NCBI GenBank assembly: GCA_020854215.1
Contig: JADZFY010000204.1
Coordinates: 1 to 40,315 of the forward strand
DNA: 40,315 nt
From: Chitinophagaceae bacterium
Lineage (GTDB): Bacteria; Bacteroidota; Bacteroidia; Chitinophagales; Chitinophagaceae
Reading direction: 5' to 3'
Below the pieces are notes generated by a model. That model ran no database searches. It had not been told where the DNA came from and saw only the letters and a program-made list of their open reading frames with translations. Below are positions 15,923 to 25,198 of this stretch, piece by piece. Within the stretch, counting starts at the first letter, position 1, and every line of letters begins with the position of its first letter. Position numbers and translations under genes: made by a program.

Positions 15923-18802
15923 ATGCCAAAAGACAATTCTATCAAAACGGTTCTGATTATTGGTTCAGGACCAATTATTATCGGACAAGCATGTGAATTT
16001 GACTATTCGGGAACCCAGGCCTCCCGCAGCCTTCGGGAAGAAGGGGTAAAAGTCATTCTGATCAATAGCAACCCGGCTACCATTATGACGGATCCCATGA
16101 TGGCCGATAGAGTATATTTATTGCCCCTTACCGTAGAAAGCATTGAACAAATATTAGAGGAAAACCAGATAGATGCTGTACTCCCCACTATGGGTGGGCA
16201 AACGGCACTGAATTTAGCTAAAGAAGCCAACGATTTGGGCATCTGGGAGAAATATGGCGTACGCTTAATTGGGGTAGATATTAAAGCCATAGACAAAGCG
16301 GAGGATCGCGAGTTATTTCGCCAGTGGATGATTGATATGGAAATACCCGTGGCACCTGCCCGGACCGCCAATTCATTTTTGGAGGGAAAGGAATTTGCCC
16401 AGGAAATCGGATTTCCTCTGGTAATACGCCCATCCTACACCCTTGGAGGTACTGGCGGAGGCTTTGTGTTTAGCAAAGACTTTTTGGATGAGGCTTTGGA
16501 AAGAGGGTTGTCTGCTTCGCCCATCCATGAAGTGCTTGTAGAAAAGGCTGTGCTTGGCTGGAAGGAATTTGAACTGGAGTTGTTGCGCGACGATGCCAAT
16601 AATGTGGCAATTATCTGTACCGTAGAAAACTTCGATCCCATGGGCATCCATACCGGTGATTCCATTACGGTGGCGCCGGCAATGACACTCAGCGACACTG
16701 CCTTTCAATTGATGCGCAATACAGCCATTCGTATGATGCGTGACCTGGGTAATTTTTCAGGAGGATGTAATGTGCAGTTTGCATTGAACCCTGCAACCGA
16801 AGAAATAATAGCAATTGAAATCAACCCTCGTGTGAGCCGGTCATCAGCATTGGCTTCCAAGGCAACCGGGTATCCCATTGCTAAAATCGCCGCTAAATTG
16901 GCCATTGGGTATAATCTTGATGAACTCAAGAACCAGATTACCCAGTCCACCTCCGCTTATTTTGAGCCAACCCTCGATTATGTAATTGTAAAGATGCCCC
17001 GCTGGAACTTCGATAAGTTCAAAGGCGCTAACGATACCCTCGGACTTCAAATGAAATCGGTAGGTGAAGTAATGTCCATCGGACGCAGCTTTACCGAAGC
17101 CATCCAAAAAGCCTGTCAGAGCCTTGAAAACGAAGCGGTGGGTTTAGGCTATTATGGAAAAAGCATGATGCGTCCTGAAGAAGTGGTGGAATACCTGAAG
17201 ACGCCCAAATGGGATCGGATATTTCGCATTAAGGACGCCCTAATGATGGGAGTTAGTGTAAAAACAATATGTGAGGCTACCGGCATTGACCGTTGGTTTA
17301 TATATCAAATACAAAATATCGTTGCCATCGAGAAAAAGCTGGCAGAACATGACCGACATTCTTTGCCTGATGACTTGTTAACCACGGCAAAGCATAACGG
17401 TTTCAGTGATGAGCAGATTTGCCGGATTATGAAAGACGGCAAGGATGAGGATATTTATGAGCGCAGAAAGAAAATGGGGCTCACCCGCGTGTATAAAATG
17501 GTGGATACCTGTGCTGCCGAATTTGAAGCGAAGACGCCTTATTTCTATTCCAGCTTTGAAGCACCTTCCCTCTCCGAAAACGGATCAACTGCCATGGTTC
17601 ATAACGAGAGTGTTGTTCATTCCGGGAAAAAGACTTCGTCAAAATCTTCCAAAGGATCAATATTAGTGTTAGGTTCCGGGCCTAATCGTATAGGACAGGG
17701 CATTGAGTGTGATTATTGTTGCGTGCACGGCTTGCTGGCAATTAAAGAATGCGGTTATGAAGCCATCATGGTCAATTGTAATCCCGAAACGGTTTCTACA
17801 GATTTCGACATTGCGGATAAACTGTACTTTGAACCGGTTTTCTGGGAGCATTTGTGGGAAATAGTGGAATATGAAAAGCCGGTGGGGGTTATTGTGCAAT
17901 TAGGTGGTCAAACGGCGCTCAAGCTGGCCAAACGCCTGCATGAAAAAGGAGTTCGCATTATTGGAACTTCTTTCGACAATATGGATATTGCTGAGGATCG
18001 CGGCCGATTCAGCGATGAACTCAAGGAATTGGGTATCCCTTATCCCAAATATGGTACAGCATATAATTCAGATGACGCTATTGAAGTAGCCAAAGAGGTG
18101 GGCTATCCTGTGTTGGTACGCCCCAGTTATGTACTCGGCGGACAGCGTATGCGTATCGTATTAAATGATGAGGAGCTGGAAAAAGGCGTATTGAGCCTGT
18201 TAAAACATCTTCCGGGCAATAAAATCCTTATTGATCATTTTCTCGACCGTTGCCAGGAAGCGGAAGTGGACGCTATTTTTGATGGCGAAACCTTTCATGT
18301 AATGGGCGTAATGGAGCATATTGAACCGGCGGGCATCCATAGCGGCGACAGCAATGCCGTACTTCCGGCATTCAATTTAAGCCCAATGGAAGTAACCACA
18401 ATGGAAGTGTACTCAGAAAAAATTGCAAGGGCATTGAACATACGCGGGCTGATCAATATTCAGTTCGCCATAAAAGACGGGGTTGTATATGTAATAGAAG
18501 CCAATCCGCGGGCATCCCGTACCACTCCGTTTATTGCAAAAGCTTATCAGATTCCCTATCTGAATATCGCTACCAAAGTGATGCTCGGAGAAGTAAAGCT
18601 GAAAGACCTGAAGTTTGAAAAGAACCTGAAAGGGTTCGCGATAAAAGAGCCTGTATTCAGTTTTAATAAATTCCCCGGAGTAAATAAGGAATTAGGCCCG
18701 GAAATGAAATCTACGGGTGAAGCAATTCGTTTTATTAAAGATTTGCGTGATCCCTATTTCAGAACCCTATATAAGGAAAGAAGTATGCATTTGAGTAAGT
18801 AG
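15923..18802 (+). CDS. carB: Carbamoyl phosphate synthase large subunit, short form without the C-terminal allosteric domain
   Basis: Makes carbamoyl phosphate from bicarbonate, glutamine-derived ammonia and two ATP, for pyrimidine and arginine synthesis. Both ATP-grasp halves are intact: the first begins KTVLIIGSGPIIIGQACEFD and the second SILVLGSGPNRIGQGIE near residue 578, each with its RPSYxLGG loop (residues 172-178 and at the matching place in the second half). Between the halves, about residues 540-577 form a serine-rich linker. The protein ends at residue 959 shortly after KSTGEAIRFIKD. The E. coli enzyme has about 1073 residues and ends in an MGS-like domain that binds UMP and ornithine; that domain is absent here. 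Short CarB forms occur in other Bacteroidota, so this is probably normal for the lineage. No carA lies nearby. Confidence 0.96.
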   Translation: MPKDNSIKTVLIIGSGPIIIGQACEFDYSGTQASRSLREEGVKVILINSNPATIMTDPMMADRVYLLPLTVESIEQILEENQIDAVLPTMGGQTALNLAKEANDLGIWEKYGVRLIGVDIKAIDKAEDRELFRQWMIDMEIPVAPARTANSFLEGKEFAQEIGFPLVIRPSYTLGGTGGGFVFSKDFLDEALERGLSASPIHEVLVEKAVLGWKEFELELLRDDANNVAIICTVENFDPMGIHTGDSITVAPAMTLSDTAFQLMRNTAIRMMRDLGNFSGGCNVQFALNPATEEIIAIEINPRVSRSSALASKATGYPIAKIAAKLAIGYNLDELKNQITQSTSAYFEPTLDYVIVKMPRWNFDKFKGANDTLGLQMKSVGEVMSIGRSFTEAIQKACQSLENEAVGLGYYGKSMMRPEEVVEYLKTPKWDRIFRIKDALMMGVSVKTICEATGIDRWFIYQIQNIVAIEKKLAEHDRHSLPDDLLTTAKHNGFSDEQICRIMKDGKDEDIYERRKKMGLTRVYKMVDTCAAEFEAKTPYFYSSFEAPSLSENGSTAMVHNESVVHSGKKTSSKSSKGSILVLGSGPNRIGQGIECDYCCVHGLLAIKECGYEAIMVNCNPETVSTDFDIADKLYFEPVFWEHLWEIVEYEKPVGVIVQLGGQTALKLAKRLHEKGVRIIGTSFDNMDIAEDRGRFSDELKELGIPYPKYGTAYNSDDAIEVAKEVGYPVLVRPSYVLGGQRMRIVLNDEELEKGVLSLLKHLPGNKILIDHFLDRCQEAEVDAIFDGETFHVMGVMEHIEPAGIHSGDSNAVLPAFNLSPMEVTTMEVYSEKIARALNIRGLINIQFAIKDGVVYVIEANPRASRTTPFIAKAYQIPYLNIATKVMLGEVKLKDLKFEKNLKGFAIKEPVFSFNKFPGVNKELGPEMKSTGEAIRFIKDLRDPYFRTLYKERSMHLSK

Positions 18803-19417
18803 TACGCCTTGCTCAGGAGCAATTTAGCCACACCACCTTTGGAGTGAATATAAGTTTGGCCCGTGCCGGAATTGGATATCCGTTCTCATGCGCTATGGCA
18901 GGGTTATCCCGGATTTTACTGAATCCCCGAAAGCAACTGCAAAGTGTGCAGGCTTTGTGGGTGCCATCTGGCTAACTCCTGTGCAGCAGGACTTCACGAG
19001 CATTCGTAATTCGAATAATCCGTAGTTCCCGGATGTGTTGAAGTTGACTGCAGATTTTAGATTAAAGATTTTGAGGCTGGTATATAGCCAGGCGGGGGTG
19101 TGTCTTTCTTCGGAATGAAGAACGGATTCCTCGCGGGGACTATTTTGGGCTACAAGATGTTGCGACAAAACAGTATTAGGATACGGCTCAGTTTGTAATG
19201 GAAGCCAGAGCGGTGCCAATGGGTACCGGACGGCGGATACGAAGGATTCGCCCCTGCCATTGGTGCAGGAACAGCAGCCCCATCACATGATAATGTGGGT
19301 TATATTCCTCGTCCTGAGCGACGTCCAAAACCTGCAAGTAGTATCGTGCATCCAAAGGAATCTCCTTCCTAAACTGAATGGTTAGATATTGTTTGAAGTC
19401 TAAACTCTTTATTTGTT
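18803..19417. other. 615-nt gene-free stretch with coding-like fragments
   Basis: No intact gene. A short hairpin TTGCT-CAGG-AGCAA at 18809-18822 may be a weak carB terminator. Further on, several plus-strand frames read like protein but are broken. The frame of position 18900 gives segments such as AGFVGAIWLTPVQQDFTSIR up to a stop, then FPDVLKLTADFRLKILRLVY. A second frame gives GMKNGFLAGTILGYKMLRQ (from 19115), a TAA at 19196-19198, then WKPERCQWVPDGGYEGF and GYIPRPERRPKPAS up to a stop at 19370. A 108-codon frame is open on the other strand. This may be one or more decayed genes; I cannot name the ancestor. Confidence 0.3.
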
Positions 19418-21883
19418 ATGATTGCTGCATTTAGAACCTGTTTTATTTCGGGCTTATTTTCCTTTCTTACAGTTTTTTCTATTGCACAGAACAGAACGAC
19501 TACGAAAGATATTCTTCCCAACAGGATTAATTTTTCTGAGGCTGAAGTGGTTAAAGCACCGGGATTTACAGGCCCGGAGAACAAAGCAATTGAAATGCTT
19601 GTTGACGAAGTAGAAAAGAGATCCCGCTTACGCCTGTCAGTTAGCGAACAGGGAATACAGCGGGGAAAGAGCATCTATATAGGACAATATGATGCATTGT
19701 TGAAGTCCTTTCCGTTTCTGCAAAAAAGCCTGGCGAATAATAAGAGTCAAAAACCGGAAGGATATCACATTCTTACCGGTGAATCCGGACAGGTAATAGT
19801 GGCAGGTAACGACGCCCGTGGCGTTTTATTTGGAACCGGCAGGTTGCTCCGGATCATGGATTATGCACGCGATTCAATTTTTCTTCCGGTGGAGATAGAC
19901 CTTGTTTCCGCACCGAAATATCCACTACGGGGGCATCAAACAGGCTACCGTCCCAAAACCAATTCTTACGACGGATGGTCAGTCGCTATGTGGGAGCAGT
20001 ATATCCGCGATCTGGTGGTGTTTGGCACCAATGCAATTGAACTGATCCCTCCGATTTCAGACGATGATGCGGACAGTCCTCATTTTTCAAAGCCTTCGAT
20101 GCAGATGATGATTGAAATGTCGCGTTTGGCAAAAGAATATGGCATCGAATGTTGGGTGTGGTATCCGGCTCTTGAAAAAAATTATGCCGATAAGGCTGTT
20201 GTTGACAAGTCGGTAAAAGAATGGGGAGCTGTACTACGGCAATTACCCAGGGTAGATGCCATTTTTGTTCCCGGCGGAGATCCGGGTCATACGGCCCCGA
20301 AAGATCTGTTTGTATTGCTGGAAAAGCAGGCCGCACAATTGCAGCAACTGCATCCCGGCGCTACTTTATGGCTGTCTCCCCAGGGCTTTACTGCTGCCTG
20401 GATGAATCAATTCTGTTCCTTTTTAAAAGATGAACCAAAATGGTTAGAAGGAATAGTATATGGTCCGCAGCAAAGTGAGCGGCTGGTGAATTTGCGTGCT
20501 AAGCTTCCTGCCCGATATAAAATAAGACACTATCCCGATATTACCCATTGTATTCGGGCACAATACCCGGTTCCGGATTGGGATTTTGCTTACAGCGTTA
20601 CCCTTAACCGTGAGCCGATTAATCCCCGTCCCGTTGATCAGTCGCTGATCTTTAAACAAATTCAACCGCTGGCAGATTATGGATTTCTTACGTATTCGGA
20701 AGGCTGCAATGATGATGTGAATAAAATCGTCTGGAGTTCAATGGGCTGGGACCCTGATACGGATATTGCTGATATTTTGAGGGACTACGGCCGGTATTTC
20801 ATCGGAACAGATTGGGGGGAGGCATTTGCGCAGGGGTTATTGAATCTGGAAAAGAATTGGAAGGGTGCATTACTTACCAACACTCAGGTAACAACCACCT
20901 TACTTCAATTTCAGGAGATGGAGCGACTGGCATCACCGCAAATGTTGCAAAATTGGCGTTTTCAGCAGGCGCTCTACCGGGCCTATTATGATGCCGCTGT
21001 TCGTTCCAGGTTGCTTCAGGAAACGGCGATGGAAGATCGGGCAATGGCCTGTTTGCGACAGGCAGCACAAAGTGGAACAGAGGTAGCCATGAAAAGAGCA
21101 GAGGAAGCGCTTGAACCGGCAGCATTACCTGTGAGAGATCTCTTAAGATCAAGGGTATTTGAGTTGGCGGAAGCCTTGTTCCAAAGTATTCACATGCAAT
21201 TGAGTGTAGGTCGCTATCAGGCGATTGCTACACATCGGGGAGCAAACCTGGATTTGATAGATTATCCTTTGAATAATGCAGGATGGCTGCGCAAGCAATT
21301 TGCGGGAATAAGGAAGTTGACCAATGAAGCTGACCGGCTTAAGAAAATTGATGCGATCATAAACTGGGAGAATCCCGGCGCCGGTGGTTTTTATGACGAT
21401 CTGGGTAATCCTCTTGCCCAACGCCATTTGGTAAAAGGAAAAAGTTACGCGGAGGATCCGGCATTTCAGGAATCGCCGATGGTTGGTTTCTCCTTTGAAT
21501 TTAATGACCACACTACCCGAATATCATCTGGCAGATTTGCAGAAACCCTGCACGATCAGCCCCTGGAAATGCTGTACACCAACCTTGACAAAAATGGGCA
21601 ATACAAAATCAGGATTGTTTATGGTGCAGAAATGGATTCGGAAATAAAGCTGGTAGCTAATGATCAGTATGAGATTCACCCGATGATGACTAAAAATATC
21701 ACTTACGATCCTATTGAGTTTATTATTCCCAAGCATGTTACAAAAAACGGGGTATTAAAATTGACATGGAGTCGTCCGAAGGGCCTTGGCCGTAATGGGA
21801 GAGGAGTACAGGTTGCAGAAGTATGGTTAATACATGTACATGATCAGTCTGGCTTGAAGCGGAAGCAACCTTACGAATGGTGA
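19418..21883 (+). CDS. Large exported protein with GH20/GH67-type N-terminal domain, putative glycoside hydrolase
   Basis: The N-terminus (MIAAFRTCFISGLFSFLTVF, ending SIAQ at 24) is a signal peptide. Residues about 40-165 resemble the small alpha/beta domain that precedes the barrel in GH20 hexosaminidases and GH67 alpha-glucuronidases: GYHILTGESGQVIVAGNDAR and GVLFGTGRLLRIM are typical. Residues about 170-480 look like a TIM barrel, with YPLRGHQTGYRPKTNSYDGW, IELIPPISDDDADSPHF, VDAIFVPGGDPGH and YSEGCNDDVNKIVWSS. A helical region and a C-terminal beta-rich domain (about 690-800) follow. I could not pick the catalytic acids with confidence; D/E residues in the PGGDPGH and YSEGCND segments are candidates. 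At 821 residues it is longer than most GH20. Substrate unknown. Stands alone on its strand. Confidence 0.72.
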   Translation: MIAAFRTCFISGLFSFLTVFSIAQNRTTTKDILPNRINFSEAEVVKAPGFTGPENKAIEMLVDEVEKRSRLRLSVSEQGIQRGKSIYIGQYDALLKSFPFLQKSLANNKSQKPEGYHILTGESGQVIVAGNDARGVLFGTGRLLRIMDYARDSIFLPVEIDLVSAPKYPLRGHQTGYRPKTNSYDGWSVAMWEQYIRDLVVFGTNAIELIPPISDDDADSPHFSKPSMQMMIEMSRLAKEYGIECWVWYPALEKNYADKAVVDKSVKEWGAVLRQLPRVDAIFVPGGDPGHTAPKDLFVLLEKQAAQLQQLHPGATLWLSPQGFTAAWMNQFCSFLKDEPKWLEGIVYGPQQSERLVNLRAKLPARYKIRHYPDITHCIRAQYPVPDWDFAYSVTLNREPINPRPVDQSLIFKQIQPLADYGFLTYSEGCNDDVNKIVWSSMGWDPDTDIADILRDYGRYFIGTDWGEAFAQGLLNLEKNWKGALLTNTQVTTTLLQFQEMERLASPQMLQNWRFQQALYRAYYDAAVRSRLLQETAMEDRAMACLRQAAQSGTEVAMKRAEEALEPAALPVRDLLRSRVFELAEALFQSIHMQLSVGRYQAIATHRGANLDLIDYPLNNAGWLRKQFAGIRKLTNEADRLKKIDAIINWENPGAGGFYDDLGNPLAQRHLVKGKSYAEDPAFQESPMVGFSFEFNDHTTRISSGRFAETLHDQPLEMLYTNLDKNGQYKIRIVYGAEMDSEIKLVANDQYEIHPMMTKNITYDPIEFIIPKHVTKNGVLKLTWSRPKGLGRNGRGVQVAEVWLIHVHDQSGLKRKQPYEW

Positions 21884-22034
21884 TCTTTCCTTCAGACCGC
21901 CGGTTCGTGTGTCCTGATTTCTGCGATAGAAAAAAATTATGTGTCACTCACCAAGTCAAAACCCGACTCACGGATTTGCAACCCTACTTGTGGTTCTGCA
22001 TCTCTACTTATTAAAGCAGGCGAAGAAGTTGGCT

Positions 22035-22063
22035 CGGACAATTTTTCTCTCCCGACTTGTCCG
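22035..22063. repeat. 7-bp inverted repeat CGGACAA/TTGTCCG
   Basis: Arms at 22035-22041 and 22057-22063 are separated by 15 nt rich in T and C. There is no T-tract on either side, so it is not a standard terminator. Its right arm overlaps the GACTTGTCC word that recurs at 22262-22270. Confidence 0.35.
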
Positions 22064-22260
22064 CCGCTGATTTTCATATAGTATAAAACACTGATGATGT
22101 GTGTGCTAATTTTTTAGTTTTACTTATTTTGCTGACCTAAGGGGTCGAAAATGTACAAAATCGCCCAAATCAGCTATGCAGCCGGATCGGTTTCTGTGCA
22201 GGTATATAAGATAGAAAACTGCTAAAGAGAAATTGTAAGACATATCGGCACTGCCCGCAC

Positions 22261-22286
22261 TGACTTGTCCTGAAATAGGTTGACAG
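22261..22286. mobile_element. Possible solo end of a decayed insertion sequence
   Basis: TGACTTGTCCTGAAATAGG followed by TTGACAG resembles, from memory, terminal sequences of IS3-group elements in Bacteroidota. There is no transposase fragment and no target duplication that I can see. A chance match is quite possible. Confidence 0.2.
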
Positions 22287-22318
22287 AAAACTGTTAACTT
22301 AATTTCGCACAGAATGAG

Positions 22319-23125
22319 TCAAAAAAGTGCAGTTTGTTTATGGGTGCCTCCTTCATTGTTGCGTAATGGTGGTAGATTTTCGAAAGCATAGGGTTCGTTT
22401 TTTAGTTTTCCGTCGGGTCTTATTGTTTTCCCCCGGATGCTGAATACCGGCCAATACGCTAACCGGTCCGATGGCATTTCATAAGCAAATAGGGAGCGGA
22501 TATCTTCGTCGGTGAGATCGGGTTGCAGCCATTTCAGTTCCAACGCCGGCGGCAGAAATACCGGCATGCGAAATGCGTTGGTGCCACTGTTATGGATTTG
22601 CTTCATTAGGCTGTTGGCATTTCGGGTAAGCAGGGTAAACATACCCCGCACTTCACCGGTTTCAGGATCCGAAGGAAATTTTTCATTATAATGGTAGAGT
22701 CCGGGAAGGCAAAAAAATGGTCGGTCTTTTATCCGAATATGATAGGGTACTTTTTGCTTCCAACCTTTAACCTCCCGGTGTTCATAAATGCCGGTTACCG
22801 GAATAAGGCATCTTTTATGTCTGATTCGATACCAGAACGACTGCCGGTCGTCCAATACTTTTTCACTTCTCGCATTTACCATATTCTTGCGGAGCGTCCT
22901 AACTTTCTCCGGTGTGTCCATATATTCTGCTATAATTCCCCATTCAAAATACCTGCACCTGTATTTTCCATCTTCAAATAAAATAACCGGATAGGGCAGA
23001 TGTGCCATAGCCATTACTTGAATATACTGCTCCGGGTCGAACAATATTCTCCTGTCGTTTAACAGATCCGGAAAATGTCCGTCAATCAACTCGAGCGCCG
23101 AATAGTAGGCAATGTCAAGGCACAT
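22319..23125 (-). CDS. SRAP-domain protein (HMCES/YedK family)
   Basis: Family members bind single-stranded DNA and form a covalent thiazolidine link with abasic sites, protecting them. The key residues are visible: Cys2 directly after the start Met (fixing the start at 23125), N84 in NARSE, E115 in TGIYEH and H178 in the IHN segment leading to RMPVF. Between H178 and RMP there are a few more residues than in E. coli YedK, and the usual EW after the glycine is EH. At 268 residues it is slightly longer than YedK. It is the last gene of the rlmN-pseudouridine synthase operon, 21 nt after the RluA-type gene. The link to that operon is unexplained. Confidence 0.9.
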   Translation of the reverse strand: MCLDIAYYSALELIDGHFPDLLNDRRILFDPEQYIQVMAMAHLPYPVILFEDGKYRCRYFEWGIIAEYMDTPEKVRTLRKNMVNARSEKVLDDRQSFWYRIRHKRCLIPVTGIYEHREVKGWKQKVPYHIRIKDRPFFCLPGLYHYNEKFPSDPETGEVRGMFTLLTRNANSLMKQIHNSGTNAFRMPVFLPPALELKWLQPDLTDEDIRSLFAYEMPSDRLAYWPVFSIRGKTIRPDGKLKNEPYAFENLPPLRNNEGGTHKQTALF

Positions 23126-23146
23126 GGTTAGGATTTTCCGTGATTA

Positions 23147-23881
23147 TTAAATGCGCTGTTGTCCCTTCCACTTTCGGAGTTGCTGCAGCAGGGCACGCAT
23201 GTCTTTTGGCAAAGGCGCTTCGATACGATATTGCTGTTTTTGAGCGCCGGTAAATAGTACCCGCTCCGCATGAAGCGCCAGCCGGTTGAACAACGGATGT
23301 TCTGTTTCCTCTTTTTTAGAAAGATGAAATTTCTTTTTGATAGATGAAAGCATTACAGGTTCACCATTTCCGTACAGGTCATCGCATACAATGGAGTGTC
23401 CGATGTGTTTCATGTGCACCCGTATCTGGTGGGTACGGCCGGTGTGAATGCGAAAATGCATATAGGAGTAGCTGCCAAAGCTTTCTATTGTCGTGAAATC
23501 CGTAAGCGATGGTTTCCCTTTTTTGTGGGTGATCATCACCCCTTTTTTAACCGGATGTTCCATTATGGCTGCATCCACCGACCCGCTCTCGGGTGTTGGG
23601 ATGCCATGTACCAGGCCCACATAATACTTTTCCACTTCCCGACTTTCAAATTGAACCGAAAGACTCCTGTGCGTTTGTTCGTTTTTTGCAAATACGATGG
23701 CTCCGCTGGTATCTTTGTCCAGTCGGTGTACTGTCCATATATGGTTATATCGTTCCTGTAAAAGCTGTTTCAGGGAAACTTCTTTTCCTTCCCTGTCGGG
23801 CACCGATAATAATCCTGATGGCTTATTGATCGCAATAATACTTTCGTCCTCAAAAATGATTTCTGTTTTAAACTTATTCAC
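23147..23881 (-). CDS. RluA-family RNA pseudouridine synthase
   Basis: Converts uridine to pseudouridine in structured RNA, probably rRNA or tRNA. The catalytic motif HRLDKDTSG is at 52-60, with D55 as the nucleophile. INKPSGLLSVPD at 18-29 and IHTGRTHQIRVHM are the other family motifs. At 244 residues it lacks an N-terminal S4 domain, so it resembles RluA or TruC rather than RluC/RluD; the exact target cannot be assigned. Its start is 7 nt from the stop of the preceding RsuA-type gene, so the two are translated from one mRNA. Confidence 0.92.
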   Translation of the reverse strand: MNKFKTEIIFEDESIIAINKPSGLLSVPDREGKEVSLKQLLQERYNHIWTVHRLDKDTSGAIVFAKNEQTHRSLSVQFESREVEKYYVGLVHGIPTPESGSVDAAIMEHPVKKGVMITHKKGKPSLTDFTTIESFGSYSYMHFRIHTGRTHQIRVHMKHIGHSIVCDDLYGNGEPVMLSSIKKKFHLSKKEETEHPLFNRLALHAERVLFTGAQKQQYRIEAPLPKDMRALLQQLRKWKGQQRI

Positions 23882-23888
23882 AGGGGAA

Positions 23889-25166
23889 TCAGGTAGTTTT
23901 TTTCTTGGTGAAAGACGTGTTGAGGTGCTTTAACAGGCGAATCTCTTTTTCCGTAAGGTAGCGCCAACTTCCACGATCCACATTTTTTTTTGTGAAGATG
24001 CCGTACATCACCCGGTCTAAGTTTTTAACCTTAAATCCGAAATGCTCAAAAATCCGCCTTACGATTCTGTTTCTGCCGCTATGGATTTCTATGCCGATAA
24101 CACTCTTGTCTTTGGCATCCGCATAGGCAACACTGTCGGGTCGGATAAAGCCATCGTCCAGGGTAATGCCGTCTGCAATTTGTTCTAACTGTTGTTTAGT
24201 AACCGGGTTATCTACCTTAACCTCGTAAATCTTCCTCACTTCATACCTGGGGTGGGTGAGCCGCTGTGCCAGTTCGCCGTCGTTGGTGATGAGCAGTACG
24301 CCGGTGGTATTGCGGTCGAGGCGCCCTACCGGAAAAACCCGTTCGGTGGTGGCTTGTTTTACCAGATCCATTACCGTTTTACGTCCTTCAGGGTCTCCGG
24401 TAGTAGTAATATAATCTTTAGGTTTGTTAAGAAGGATATATACCAGGTTCTTTTGAATGGATATTTTTTTCCCGCTTACTTTAATATGGTCAATCTGGCT
24501 TACTCTGAAAGGGGGTTCGGTAATGATTTGGTTATTAACGGTTACTTTACCTGCTTTAATCAGGTCTGCCGCTTCACGTCTTCCGCATACGCCGCTCCAG
24601 GCTACGAACTTGTTTAAGGGCATTTGGTCATCGGCAGTGTGCGGAGCAACCAGGGGTTTGCTATCAGAAGCAGCTTTCTGCGGCGGAGATACCGGTTTCC
24701 TTTGAAAAGATTTTGCCGGGTGCTCACTTTGGTGACGTTGTCGGTTTTCGGGCTTTCCCTGTAGCTCCTTTTTCAGGACGGATTTTCGCTTTCCGCCGTC
24801 GGAAATGTGGCTTGCTTTTCGCATTCCGAAACCGCCCGGAAATTGCTTTTCATTTTCTCTGCTATCAGTGCGGGTAACGCGTTGTATTCCTTTGCCGCTT
24901 GCTGTTGTACTCTTTTTCCCCGGCACACGCATGCCCGAACGTTCTCCCCAAACTTTTCCTTCCTGTCCCTTACGCTCCGCACCCTTTACTATGGACCGGG
25001 TATCCTGTACTTTTCCTGTTCTTTTTTCTCTGGCGAGTCTTTTTTGTTCTTCAAAATAGGCGTTCTTTTCGGCGCGCAGTTGTTTTTTCTCCTGGCGAAT
25101 CCGCTCCTTCTTTTTAGCGCCGGTTTCGGCTTTATTGATGAACTTGTCGAATGCTTTCTTACTCAT
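23889..25166 (-). CDS. RsuA/RluB-family rRNA pseudouridine synthase with a long basic N-terminal extension
   Basis: The C-terminal part (about 182-425) is a standard enzyme: an S4 RNA-binding domain starting MPLNKFVAWSGVCGRREAA, then the synthase with GRLDRNTTG at 281-289 and D284 as nucleophile, and GRNRIVRRIFEH near the end. RluB-type enzymes modify 23S rRNA; RsuA modifies 16S. Which applies here is open. The first 180 residues are low complexity, rich in Lys, Arg, Glu and Gln (KKKERIRQEKKQLRAEKNAY), probably disordered and RNA-binding. Such extensions are frequent in Bacteroidota. It starts 32 nt after the rlmN stop. Confidence 0.9.
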   Translation of the reverse strand: MSKKAFDKFINKAETGAKKKERIRQEKKQLRAEKNAYFEEQKRLAREKRTGKVQDTRSIVKGAERKGQEGKVWGERSGMRVPGKKSTTASGKGIQRVTRTDSRENEKQFPGGFGMRKASHISDGGKRKSVLKKELQGKPENRQRHQSEHPAKSFQRKPVSPPQKAASDSKPLVAPHTADDQMPLNKFVAWSGVCGRREAADLIKAGKVTVNNQIITEPPFRVSQIDHIKVSGKKISIQKNLVYILLNKPKDYITTTGDPEGRKTVMDLVKQATTERVFPVGRLDRNTTGVLLITNDGELAQRLTHPRYEVRKIYEVKVDNPVTKQQLEQIADGITLDDGFIRPDSVAYADAKDKSVIGIEIHSGRNRIVRRIFEHFGFKVKNLDRVMYGIFTKKNVDRGSWRYLTEKEIRLLKHLNTSFTKKKTT

Positions 25167-25198
25167 ATCGTTTCTTAAATGTCAGGAAAATGAAAAAA

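Larger units (their letters stand above)
21884..22318. other. 435-nt gap between convergent genes with repeat and possible mobile-element traces
   Basis: Between the stop of the large exported protein (+) and the stop of the SRAP gene (-). It contains the inverted repeat at 22035-22063, two copies of GACTTGTCC (22054-22062 and 22262-22270), a GACC/GGTC mini-hairpin near 22134 and the IS-end-like stretch at 22261-22286. No reading frame of interest and no clear intrinsic terminator were found. Confidence 0.5.

Noticed and set aside
18893..19219. 108-codon minus-strand frame as a real gene
   Set aside because: No motif or start signal, and the plus strand of the same DNA also reads protein-like in pieces. 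Kept only as a gene-free stretch of interest.
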